A DNA stretch of 64,000 nt from Gigantopelta aegis. Lineage: Eukaryota; Mollusca; Gastropoda; Neomphalida; Peltospiridae. Location: positions 18,510,596-18,574,595 of the forward strand of contig NC_054708.1 in assembly GCF_016097555.1 (NCBI RefSeq). The letters run 5' to 3'. Positions 60,501 to 64,000 of the stretch are shown one piece after another. Position 1 is the first letter of the stretch, and the number at the start of each line of letters is the position of its first letter. The position numbers and the translations under genes were made by a program. Under the pieces are notes generated by a model. The model did not search any database. It was given only the letters and a program-made list of their open reading frames with translations, and was not told where the DNA came from.

Positions 60501-60970
60501 GAAGGATCGATCCGATGACCGACCGCTTCACAGGCAGACATGCTACCGCTTGAGCTACATCCCGCTCCCTCTAGACCAAAGAGTCACTAGTACCAAGATG
60601 CACAAGATAGCTGATGATTAAACAAAAGCATCTGAATCCATTTTATATTCATTGATACAGTTTAAATAATTTTCACATAATTAACACTATGTTAACATTC
60701 ATTTTTTTTTTTTTTTTTTTTTTTCTCCAGCCAGGTGGTTCAGCATTTGAATCTGGTGGACTGAAAGTGGGTCATATAATTCTGGAGGTGAATGGACAGA
60801 CGGTGGTGGGTCTGGAACACACAGAGGTTGCCAAGGTGATTGCCGAGTCATTTAAAAACAAACAGCTGCCCAAGATGGAACTGTTAGTGACAGAGACCGG
60901 GGTGGAGCTCACGGGAACTATGAAAGACCTTGTCACGGCAGCAGATGATCAAGAGCCATCCACTACGTAG
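23760..60970 (+). CDS. WHRN: Whirlin, PDZ scaffold protein (15 coding exons)
   Basis: Joining 15 exons gives 982 residues, close to human whirlin (about 900). Order: harmonin-homology domain 1 (about 7-90), a basic low-complexity linker, PDZ1 (about 205-290, loop GFGFTIRGG), PDZ2 (about 346-428, loop LGLMVRGG), harmonin-homology domain 2 (about 485-570), a long disordered region with Ser/Arg and Pro-rich stretches (576-853), and PDZ3 (about 872-958, loop LGLAIEGG), ending EPSTT. This order is diagnostic of whirlin. Harmonin has only one harmonin-homology domain, and PDZD7 differs in layout. In vertebrates whirlin is a cytoplasmic scaffold at stereocilia tips and the photoreceptor periciliary membrane, binding usherin, ADGRV1 and myosin XVa; a role in mollusc sensory or ciliated cells is inference. 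All junctions are GT-AG with matching phase and there are no internal stops. Confidence 0.95.
24587..24899 (+). mobile_element. hAT-like MITE at the exon 1 donor, copy 1
   Basis: Begins CAGGGCTTCTAGAA and ends AGCCCT. The exact 8-bp flanks GTAAAAGT (24579-24586 and 24900-24907) are the exon 1 splice donor. The interior repeats CTAGCCATGGGA. Relatives lie at 42787 and 58547. Confidence 0.88.
25325..25560 (+). mobile_element. Diverged SINE of the GGATATAAGC-tail family
   Basis: AGCCTAATGGTTAAGCCATC and TAACCACTGACACCTGTC correspond to the head and body of this family; many substitutions. Confidence 0.55.
25611..25915 (+). mobile_element. SINE, head 2 with tail B, diverged
   Basis: Head GTTGGTAGAGCATTCGC, core and TGTGCTCAAGTGGTGTCATT tail in order, in whirlin intron 1. 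Fragments of tail A (26038-26098) and core (26165-26245) follow. Confidence 0.75.
26506..26721 (+). CDS. WHRN: WHRN exon 2: end of PDZ1 and linker
   Basis: Seventy-two codons between TTCCATTCAG and GAAAG|GTGATT. It begins IVKAAKRLELCVSRVGRIPG, the last PDZ1 helix and strand, then an HQAYRWVDPKGRP segment typical of whirlin and a Glu/Ser-rich linker. Both ends are phase 0. Confidence 0.93.
26817..27265. mobile_element. TIR-like element rich in GAGTACTC/ACTCGAGT words
   Basis: GTAGGACTCCCACGAGTACT and the complement-like AAGTACTCGAGT...GGAGGCCCTAC ends; flanks TATCAGTA and TGTCAGTA. Confidence 0.5.
27374..27543. mobile_element. Mini-transposon with CAGTGAAACCTGTC ends
   Basis: CAGTGAAACCTGTCTAA and TTAGACAGGTTTCACT are inverted ends. 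Relatives at 36634-36811 and 44520-44692 have CAGTGAAACACCTC/AATGAAACCTCTC ends. Confidence 0.7.
27845..27905 (+). mobile_element. LINE 3' tail fragment
   Basis: GGCCAATCCCAAA and ATATTGTTTAAAC match the 3' end of the LINE at 22490-22540. Only the tail is present, a typical short truncated insertion. Confidence 0.6.
28461..28718. mobile_element. MITE with GGGCCCAATTTCAC ends
   Basis: GGGCCCAATTTCACAAAACA and CGATGTTTTGTGAAATGGCC are inverted; the interior is AT-rich. Confidence 0.75.
28745..29335. repeat. Dispersed repeat, second copy, split by a SINE
   Basis: It matches 13335-13690 on either side of the SINE at 28860-29123, so the SINE is younger. Confidence 0.65.
28860..29123 (+). mobile_element. 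SINE of the GGATATAAGC-tail family, intact TSD
   Basis: Flanked by TATTAGAGGTCACC at 28846-28859 and 29124-29137. It starts TGACTTGGTGGTCTCATGG and ends GGATATAAGCATGAAAATAA. It splits an older repeat shared with 13335-13690. Confidence 0.9.
29757..30150 (+). mobile_element. SINE, head 3 with tail A, intact TSD
   Basis: Flanked by TCTGTTAGTATTAGA at 29742-29756 and 30151-30165. Full length with a CTTT-rich tail. Confidence 0.92.
30460..31446. repeat. 24-bp tandem array
   Basis: Unit ATGTATGACTAATCCTGTAA plus AGGG, about 35-40 copies with variants (CATG, GAGATG, ACTACTCC), fading leftwards to about 30300. Because 24 is a multiple of 3, long frames of eight-residue repeats stay open on both strands; these are not genes. 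In whirlin intron 2. Confidence 0.92.
31835..32058 (+). mobile_element. SINE, head missing, tail A
   Basis: Core and tail A are well preserved with a CCTT tail; the tRNA-like part is absent. Confidence 0.8.
32529..32907 (+). mobile_element. TTAA-flanked MITE, copy 2
   Basis: 379 bp with ends TTAAAGGGACATACCCTAG and CTAGGGTATGTCCTTTTAA, in whirlin intron 2. Confidence 0.85.
33069..33194 (+). CDS. WHRN: WHRN exon 3: first half of PDZ2
   Basis: Forty-two codons between TTTCCCAG and CTTAAG|GTAAGT. It encodes the carboxylate-binding loop CLGLMVRGGREFGLGIYI and SVAENAGLK. Both ends are phase 0. Confidence 0.95.
34093..34634 (+). mobile_element. MITE derived from the 11.6-12.5 kb Tc1-like element
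   Basis: About 320 bp of the left part and 230 bp of the right part match the 11623-12540 element closely. The transposase part is deleted between GAATTTGC and ACTGATAAAA. Ends are flanked by TATA. It lies in the whirlin intron between exons 3 and 4. Confidence 0.85.
34720..34848. mobile_element. MITE with GGGGCCTAATTCAC ends
   Basis: GGGGCCTAATTCACTAAA and TTTGTGAATTAGGCCCC are inverted; 129 bp. Confidence 0.75.
35148..35396 (+). mobile_element. SINE, head 2 with tail B
   Basis: GATCTAGCTCAGTTAATACA head, core, and a tail cut at CATTAGCTGATG, where a second copy in the opposite direction begins. Confidence 0.8.
35397..35612 (-). mobile_element. SINE, head 1, tail truncated, head-on with the previous copy
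   Basis: Complement copy from TCTTAGAGAGAAAAC to CACTGGGCTACGTCC, directly abutting the plus-strand SINE and followed by the 33-bp array. Confidence 0.8.
35621..36151. repeat. 33-bp tandem array before exon 4
   Basis: About 16 copies of a 33-bp unit containing GTTAATGGTTGCTCATGATA and AAATCTTTCTATT. A single related unit at 34870-34925 marks the probable source. Confidence 0.92.
36212..36417 (+). CDS. WHRN: WHRN exon 4: second half of PDZ2
   Basis: The exon begins VGDQILHVNKHSFLDITH, continues through AVRILKVTKHMVITVKDVG, and then has a linker rich in Lys/Ser. It ends with two bases of a split Arg codon (GGAAG|GTAAAT). The acceptor lies about 60 bases after a 33-bp tandem array. Confidence 0.95.
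36634..36811. mobile_element. Mini-transposon, second copy of the CAGTGAAAC family
   Basis: Shares TTTTTCATGGTCCCTTTTTA and the terminal words with 44520-44692; TA follows the right end (CACTGTATA). Confidence 0.7.
37408..37459 (+). CDS. WHRN: WHRN exon 5: short linker exon
   Basis: A 52-nt exon between TTCTCACAG and AACACG|GTAAAT. It completes the split Arg and encodes LSASLDSLNNVPNSYNT. It is too short for simple ORF scans but its phases (in 2, out 0) link exons 4 and 6 exactly. Confidence 0.9.
37592..37912 (+). mobile_element. SINE, head 1 with tail B
   Basis: Full length: TGGGACGTAGCCCAATGGT head, core, and CAAAACAAACTTTAAC end. A decayed core fragment lies at 38060-38165. Confidence 0.85.
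38443..38675 (+). mobile_element. SINE, head missing, tail A
   Basis: Core and tail A end about 80 bases before the exon 6 acceptor. Confidence 0.8.
38755..38964 (+). CDS. WHRN: WHRN exon 6: harmonin-homology domain 2
   Basis: Seventy codons between CCTTCTGTAG and GCAAAG|GTCAGG. The helical sequence includes QQARILLNDSEQATLRYYL and GAVGVDGLVSALFELLN, the second harmonin-homology domain that marks whirlin. Both ends are phase 0. Confidence 0.94.
39148..39297. mobile_element. TIR element with subterminal poly-G (CAGTGGCGTAGGAA)
   Basis: CAGTGGCGTAGGAA and TTCCTATGCCAGTG are inverted. AAAAGTGGGGGG runs lie inside both ends. A relative is at 47234-47395. Confidence 0.7.
39300..40370. other. Whirlin intron 6, no feature seen
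   Basis: AT-rich unique intron sequence ending in a T-rich tract before exon 7. Confidence 0.5.
40377..40472 (+). CDS. WHRN: WHRN exon 7: end of HHD2
   Basis: Thirty-two codons between CTTCCCCAG and ACAAGG|GTAGGT. FTLLSDIRTLITPRELDRFD is the last helix region of the domain. Both ends are phase 0. Confidence 0.93.
40939..41238 (+). mobile_element. SINE, head 1 with tail B, TSD present
   Basis: Flanked by ACTTTGAACTG at 40928-40938 and 41239-41249. In whirlin intron 7. Confidence 0.88.
41474..41581 (+). CDS. WHRN: WHRN exon 8: linker
   Basis: Thirty-six codons between TTTCTCAG and GCAGAG|GTAATA, encoding a polar linker with HSVIPDNLSVISHDSG. Both ends are phase 0. A small TIR element begins 14 bases after the exon. 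Confidence 0.85.
41595..41784. mobile_element. Small TIR element after exon 8
   Basis: CAGGGCTAGCTCTG and CAGAGCTAGCCCTG are exact inverted ends. It begins 14 bases after the exon 8 end. Confidence 0.75.
42170..42412 (-). mobile_element. SINE of the GGATATAAGC-tail family
   Basis: Complement copy with CTCACTCTGGGTGGGAGCC and the head at its right end. Confidence 0.75.
42701..42775 (+). CDS. WHRN: WHRN exon 9: short linker exon
   Basis: Twenty-five codons between TTAAACTTCAG and ACTTTG|GTAAGT, beginning RSLNNKKTIMMEPVVFNSIP. Both ends are phase 0, so it could be skipped without changing frame. A MITE starts 12 bases after the exon end. Confidence 0.82.
42787..43121 (+). mobile_element. hAT-like MITE after exon 9, copy 2
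   Basis: The same family as 24587; begins CAGCGCTTCTAGAA 12 bases after exon 9. The flanks AAGTTTTAT and AAGTTCTAT differ at one base. Confidence 0.82.
43342..43552 (+). mobile_element. SINE, head missing, tail B
   Basis: Core from CTGGTATATCAAAGG to CAAACTTTAACTTT. Confidence 0.8.
44102..44251 (+). CDS. WHRN: WHRN exon 10: acidic linker with repeated DGNE
   Basis: Fifty codons between GTTTTAACAG and CCAGAG|GTTGGT. The second half is an imperfect internal repeat of YDGNE/LDGND units, an acidic expansion not typical of vertebrate whirlin as far as I know. Both ends are phase 0. The donor is weak (GTTGGT). Confidence 0.82.
44520..44692. mobile_element. Mini-transposon, third copy of the CAGTGAAAC family
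   Basis: Matches the 36634 copy through most of its length and ends GGAGTTTCACTGTA. Confidence 0.7.
44945..45181 (+). CDS. WHRN: WHRN exon 11: Ser/Arg/Pro-rich linker
   Basis: Seventy-nine codons between TTTGTTCAG and GGAAAG|GTGGGA. It includes SRVRSRSKSPLPSRSPIPS and a Thr/Ser-rich end. Both ends are phase 0. It matches the disordered region before PDZ3 in whirlins. Confidence 0.85.
45363..45418. repeat. Strong hairpin
   Basis: GGGACAGGACTATTCCACC pairs with GGTGGAATAGCCCTGTCCC across a short loop, with one mismatch. In intron 11. Confidence 0.75.
46208..46333 (+). repeat. Left arm of an inverted repeat around exon 12
   Basis: 126 bases nearly identical (about two differences) to the complement of 47761-47886. 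Key words: AACATTGGTATTG, GGTTTGGGATGAAC, GAGCACTTGATCACTG. Confidence 0.92.
46372..46605. mobile_element. Copy of the 17.1 kb TIR element, ends lost
   Basis: GAATCTGGATAA, CCAAACAGCTATATAGG and CATTTTGCCC occur in the same order as at 17150-17320. It lies in intron 11 before exon 12. Confidence 0.65.
46711..46796 (+). CDS. WHRN: WHRN exon 12: acidic linker
   Basis: An 86-nt exon between ATTTGAACAG and ACAGAG|GTGAGT. It encodes GDDNPSDDSGVEICALHNAD and ends in a split Arg codon. It lies between two nearly identical inverted arms at 46208-46333 and 47761-47886. Confidence 0.85.
46866..47070. repeat. 19-bp tandem array
   Basis: About ten copies of GATGACCTTTAGATAGTTT and variants, right after exon 12. 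Confidence 0.88.
47234..47395. mobile_element. TIR element with subterminal poly-G, second copy
   Basis: GGGCATAGGAAGGTGCCAAA and CCCCACTTCCTACACCAGTG match the 39148 element; in intron 12. Confidence 0.65.
47761..47886 (-). repeat. Right arm of an inverted repeat around exon 12
   Basis: The complement of 46208-46333. A direct duplicate of its last part (about 53 bases from TTTTGAAATTAAACAATACC) follows at 47930-47984. Confidence 0.92.
48292..48450 (+). mobile_element. Decayed SINE, core and tail A
   Basis: TACTGTCCTGTCTGTGATAT and CTAAGTGCTTCATTAAATA are recognisable. A separate AAATAAAACATTTC end at 48833-48848 may belong to another retroelement spanning 48451-48848. Confidence 0.5.
49029..49333 (-). 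mobile_element. SINE, head 1 with tail B, intact TSD
   Basis: Flanked by TTTAAAAACATGAT at 49015-49028 and 49334-49347. Confidence 0.9.
49981..50288 (-). mobile_element. SINE, head 1 with tail B, intact TSD
   Basis: Flanked by TGGTTAAACA at 49971-49980 and 50289-50298. Confidence 0.9.
50833..51163 (+). mobile_element. SINE inserted at the exon 13 splice acceptor
   Basis: Head 1 (GGGGCGAGACGTAGCCC), core and tail A, ending in AAACATTTC and a T-rich run. The 14-bp target duplication TTCCAGGGTAACTA at 50819-50832 and 51164-51177 contains the last bases of the intron and the first of the exon. The SINE's T-rich tail now forms the polypyrimidine tract of the downstream acceptor. Confidence 0.95.
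51170..51347 (+). CDS. WHRN: WHRN exon 13: proline-rich region
   Basis: The exon starts at TTTTTTCCAG|GGTAAC and ends at CGCAAG|GTTTGC. It completes Arg and encodes 59 codons with PDYEPPPVPRDD and LPDYE motifs and a basic end (KKRPRKPPRK). A SINE directly upstream has duplicated the acceptor; the other copy is at 50819-50832. Using the upstream copy would add SINE sequence and a TAG within eight codons. Confidence 0.9.
51954..52769 (+). mobile_element. TTAA-flanked MITE, longer copy 3
   Basis: The same ends (TTAAAGCCGCACACCCTAG; CTAGGGTGTGTCCCTTTAA) and flanking interior, but with about 430 extra bases at 52050-52490. Either an insertion or a longer ancestral form; no coding signal seen in it. 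Confidence 0.75.
52820..53928. mobile_element. hAT-like nonautonomous element, 1.1 kb, perfect TSD
   Basis: Begins CAGAGGTGGGGAAAA and ends TTTTTCCCCACCCCTG. The exact 8-bp duplication GTAGACTC lies at 52812-52819 and 53929-53936. No transposase frame is seen inside. In whirlin intron 13. Confidence 0.88.
54121..54215 (-). mobile_element. SINE fragment, tail B
   Basis: TCAATGGCTACTGGATGTCA and AAAGGGTCTTTAATACGCAC match the tail and core. Confidence 0.6.
54449..54792 (-). mobile_element. SINE, head 2 with tail A
   Basis: The tail A and core are in complement, then a head 2-type tRNA-like end (GACTCAGTCTGTAGAGCAC on the minus strand). Confidence 0.82.
55262..55768. mobile_element. TIR element (CAGGGCTCAC ends) with nested SINE
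   Basis: Left end CAGGGCTCACCCTGTGTG and right end CCAGTGTGAGCCCTG are inverted. A SINE at 55353-55675 with duplication TTCTTTAAATTAA (55340-55352 and 55676-55688) is nested in it. Without the SINE the element is about 170 bp. Confidence 0.75.
55353..55675 (-). mobile_element. SINE, head 1 with tail A, nested
   Basis: A full-length complement copy with an exact 13-bp target duplication, inserted in a small TIR element. Confidence 0.9.
55915..56105 (-). mobile_element. SINE, tail B and core, head missing
   Basis: TTTAATGACACCACTAGAGC to CACGGTCTTTGATATAC. Confidence 0.75.
56106..57959. other. Whirlin intron 13, no gene seen
   Basis: Unique AT-rich intron. An imperfect direct repeat of CTTAATGATAATCTGATATTT and TTTATGTTTT words lies at 57660-57810. 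Confidence 0.5.
57972..58362 (+). mobile_element. SINE, head 3 with tail A, intact TSD
   Basis: Flanked by TTGAGTTTAATT at 57960-57971 and 58363-58374. Full length with a TTTC tail, in whirlin intron 13. Confidence 0.92.
58547..58877 (-). mobile_element. hAT-like MITE, copy 3
   Basis: The same family in the opposite direction, from CAGGACTTCTAGAT to TTCTAGAAGCCCT, in intron 13. No clear duplication. A lone end of the family is at 54217-54232. Confidence 0.82.
59025..59236 (-). mobile_element. Decayed SINE
   Basis: Core words such as GATCTTTTATATGCAG and AGACAGGATAATGCA remain, about 120 bases before exon 14. Confidence 0.55.
59352..59501 (+). CDS. WHRN: WHRN exon 14: first half of PDZ3
   Basis: Fifty codons between GTTTTTTAG and GTTCAG|GTACCG. 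It encodes the carboxylate-binding loop TLGLAIEGGANTRQPLPRV preceded by a Lys-rich segment. Both ends are phase 0. Confidence 0.94.
59914..60130 (-). mobile_element. SINE, tail B and core, head missing
   Basis: From GTTTGTTTTGTTTAATTAAT to GTGCACTGGCTGGAATG, in intron 14. Confidence 0.8.
60233..60572 (-). mobile_element. SINE with hybrid middle and tail B
   Basis: The tail is of type B, but the part next to the core (GCCGCCACATAGGCTACTC) is of the type seen with tail A. The head has a tRNA-like end at 60530-60572. Confidence 0.8.
60731..60970 (+). CDS. WHRN: WHRN exon 15: second half of PDZ3 and stop
   Basis: After a long T tract and TTTTCTCCAG the exon encodes PGGSAFESGGLKVGHIILEV, VGLEHTEVAKVIAESFK and MELLVTETG, then a short acidic tail ending EPSTT and TAG at 60968-60970. 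Confidence 0.95.
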   Translation, partial: PGGSAFESGGLKVGHIILEVNGQTVVGLEHTEVAKVIAESFKNKQLPKMELLVTETGVELTGTMKDLVTAADDQEPSTT

Positions 60971-61164
60971 TGTTAAGAGCCTGTACTGAAACTATGAAAA
61001 GCTAAGAATTGCATAGTTGAGATCTCCTGTTACATAGTCTCAGAGTGTTTTAAGAACTACAAAATGTATGTAAGAACAGGCCCTATTATAACACTTCAGA
61101 GTCTAGATGCAAGCTATAAAAAAAAAGTCATGCCCATACAAATAGATCGGCATCAGTGTTGACT

Positions 61165-61380
61165 TGAGACTGGTAGGTACTGTGTTCACATCCTGGTGCC
61201 GACTCCCACTCGGAGCAAGTTTAACGACTCAGTGGGTAGGTGTAAGGCCACTACACAGACTTCTCTCTAACCAGTAAACCACTGGCCTGGACAGACAACC
61301 CAGATAGCCAAGGTGTGTACCCAGGACAGTATGCTTGAAACTTAATTGGATATAAGCATGAAAATGTAAATAAAAAATTA
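61165..61380 (+). mobile_element. SINE of the GGATATAAGC-tail family in the whirlin 3' UTR
   Basis: Body and tail are intact (CAATGGGTAGG-like part, TTAATTGGATATAAGCATG); the head is truncated. If the polyA site at 62131 is used, it is part of the mature mRNA. Confidence 0.75.
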
Positions 61381-62130
61381 TATGCAATACAAATAGAATG
61401 TAGTTGAAGTATGAAGACTTTATAACCCCAGGGGTTTCCGTTACTGGTCTTAAGACCTGCATTGGATCTGCAAAGTTGAGGAGTTTCTGTATTTACTGTT
61501 ACATGGTCTTGAAACAAGGTACAAATGTGAGCTTCAACTATGACAGACCAAGAAGTGCACCTCATTTACCTTCATTTTATCAGGATCTCTCATAAGTAAG
61601 GTAAAACTGACAAGATGAAGACATGTTGTGAAATGCTCTTTACTGATCAACATCTTTAACTTCTGTCTTGTGAAAGATTTTTAAAACTGAAAACATATCT
61701 ATGTCATCAATAATAGTAGTCAAGATGTTTTAAGACTAACAATGAAATGATGTGTTATTGATTGAAAACATATTTTATTGTACAAAGAACAAAAAAATCG
61801 GGCACAAGTTTGACAACTAACGAGACCCTCTTCTATATACAAACATTATACAGTGTTTGATATTCCCATGAAGGTGGTTCACAGTACTCGATCCAAATGT
61901 GTGTAAATATGCTTCATTTCACAGAGACATTTTGTACATACAAACATTGAGAGAACAGTTTATCACTCTTTAGTGAAGTTAAAAGATTTAATTGAGAATG
62001 TTTTGTGTGTTACCTCGTCTCTTTGAATTCTCCATTTCAAGCACAAATCTTTTGTAATTTATTGTTATTTACAAAATTTTAATATCCTGGATGCTGTATT
62101 CAAATAATCATTTCATTAACATTATGGTAT

Positions 62131-62136
62131 AATAAA
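62131..62136 (+). terminator. WHRN: Likely whirlin polyadenylation signal
   Basis: AATAAA about 1.16 kb after the stop codon, in AT-rich DNA followed by a T-rich stretch. It is the best canonical hexamer seen downstream; another site could be used. Confidence 0.4.
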
Positions 62137-62549
62137 TATACTAATTTGATTTAATTTTTGTTTTACATCTGGAATGGTTTATTAACTTGAAGGTGTGACA
62201 AAATAAGGCATCAAAGATATGGAAATCATCCCTGAAAATGTACAAAAACAAATATTCATTAGTATTATTAGAATTATCTGCAGAAATAAAATGACTACTG
62301 GTCTTAGTATGGTTTGAATAATATTGAAATTTATTTAAGACAAATTTAAAAGGATCCATTATTTGGATCATTCAAACTAAATACAATTTTAAAAAAGTGT
62401 GTCTTTTATCAGTTTGGGTATGGTCAGAAAGTACCACACTGAGAAATGCCCAATGCATAACGTAAAAGTTTATTGCAGTCTAAAAATCATTTTAAATGCT
62501 GCTTGACATGTGCTAACCTCCTGATGACCTAAACATCCATTCTTATTTC

Positions 62550-62770
62550 AAAGTTAAGTTTAACGACACCACTATAGCAGACTGATTTATTAATCATCGA
62601 GTATTGGATGTCAAACATTTTGTAATTTTGACATACAGTTCTACAGACCAAAACCTGCATTATTTTTCCATTAGTAGCATGGGATCTTTTATAGGTACCA
62701 TCTACAGAAAAGACAGCACATATCATGGCCTTTGATACATGGTCCACTGGCTGGAACAAGAAATAATCCA
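62550..62770 (-). mobile_element. Decayed SINE, tail B and core
   Basis: TTTAACGACACCACTATAGC to CACTGGCTGGAACAAG, downstream of whirlin. Confidence 0.7.
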
Positions 62771-64000
62771 GTTGGTAAAATATATTATTATTACTAAAAG
62801 CAAGACAAAACGAGTTTGCAAGAAGGTCCAGTTTTGAGAGGTTTCACCGTGTATGGAAGCAACAAGAACAATAAAATGGATATACGACCTTTTAATGTTG
62901 ATGTTTAACATATTTAAAATACACATGTACAACAAATAAATATAACAATCAAGACGTAAAGACAAATACACCAATAGGATCACCAGACAGCAGTTGTGGT
63001 TTTCTAAACCAGCTATCTGTCATTTATCATATCAATTTTTCATCAAGTTAATAATAACCTTTATCTTTCAGAAACAGGACTTCTGTGGAATTAAATATCT
63101 TAACTACCATAAACCATTTTAGTGCACTATGTTGAATATTCGAAGGTGCAACTAAACAAAGTTTCATTGACCTTGGCCTTAAGAGTTTGCGAGAAACTGA
63201 TCTAAATGTAAAACTTTAACATTAAACTTTAATGCAAACTTCGATGCCACCTCCGGCACTGAAAAAGTATTACTTATATCCCTGTTTTACTTCTCTTTAT
63301 TACTTCATAAAGGTGAGACAAAAAATGGTTCTTTCTGACTTTCGAACGATATGTGAATGAAGAAACTTGTTTGTTTTAACCATTACAAATACACAGATTA
63401 AGTCAGTCTCATATATGCATCAAACATTAATTGTGGTGATTGAGATGATTATTTACATAATATATTACCATACAATAACTTCTAAACCATTTAACACAAT
63501 TTTTTTTTAAAGAATTTACAGCAGATCATTTATACATAATTACAATAATTTATGGTATGTTTTTCTGCATACAATTTACTTCAGTAAATTTGTTTTCAAT
63601 ATATGTGTTTTGTAAAAAAATTTTTTACAACATTTCAATAATTTGACAATTAGCAACTTTATTATCATTGCTAATGCTCTATGTTATTTCTATACAGTAA
63701 AACATGTAAACCCTTCACAGTGAATATTGCTACACAGCAACATACGCATATGAGTACATACCCTTGCAGTGTGTACCTCTACACAACAATGCATTTAAAC
63801 CCTGTACAGTTTGCACGGATGAAGTCTTTATTCTGTTGCTACATACTGGCAGAGGTTGAGATCAACTCTGAAGTGTTGGCTGCAGTGTTATTACCACCAA
63901 CTTTTATTGATGTATAGTAAATGTTTGCAGACCAATGTAAGTTTTATTTGCTGTAGCATTGGGTTTTTTGTTTTTTCAATGGAAGCAAAGTGTACTAGTT
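62771..64000. other. Downstream intergenic region, no gene recognised
   Basis: AT-rich. A partial end of the CAGTGAAACC mini-transposon family is at 62832-62855. No supported exon on either strand. Confidence 0.45.

Larger units (their letters stand above)
23684..62150 (+). other. WHRN: Whirlin transcription unit (approximate)
   Basis: A TTTTTCAG acceptor at 23681-23683 precedes the start codon by 76 bases, so at least one upstream non-coding exon probably exists and the promoter is outside the seen exons. The 3' UTR starts at 60971, contains a SINE (61165-61380) and probably ends after AATAAA at 62131-62136. The transcription start was not located. Confidence 0.6.

Overview
The window is eukaryotic, AT-rich and repeat-dense: intron-split genes, long introns, tRNA-derived SINEs, nonautonomous DNA transposons and simple repeats. 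The SINE families and the protein content suggest a lophotrochozoan, most likely a mollusc (inference; species not determinable). No operons, rRNA or CRISPR are present.

Gene 1 (minus strand, about 2.4-12.9 kb, incomplete at both ends). Four internal exons (12725-12887, 8482-8608, 4432-4586, 2423-2660) join in a consistent reading frame and encode about 227 residues of a protein I cannot assign to a named family. The intron after exon 8482-8608 opens with a ~2.4 kb minisatellite of about 41 units. Its 59-bp unit equals the last 52 nt of that exon plus the first 7 nt of the intron, so nearly every unit carries a copy of the 5' splice site.

Region 9.3-23 kb: no confident host exon beyond 12.9 kb. 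It holds a frameshifted Tc1-like transposon, an internally deleted relative, a 5'-truncated LINE, SINEs, foldback elements and microsatellites.

Gene 2 (plus strand, 23684-about 62.1 kb): a complete coding set for whirlin (WHRN). Fifteen coding exons, all with GT-AG borders and compatible phases, give 982 residues: harmonin-homology domain 1, PDZ1, PDZ2, harmonin-homology domain 2, a disordered linker with Ser/Arg- and Pro-rich parts, and a C-terminal PDZ3. Its introns are loaded with transposable elements, several exactly at splice sites. A SINE has duplicated the 3' splice site of exon 13. An 8-bp-TSD MITE has duplicated the 5' splice site of exon 1. Two further MITEs start 11-14 bp after the donors of exons 8 and 9. 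A nearly identical 126-bp inverted repeat brackets exon 12.

The SINEs (about 40 copies) are modular: several tRNA-like heads and two 3' tails are combined around one core. The last 2 kb after the whirlin 3' UTR holds a SINE and no recognisable gene.
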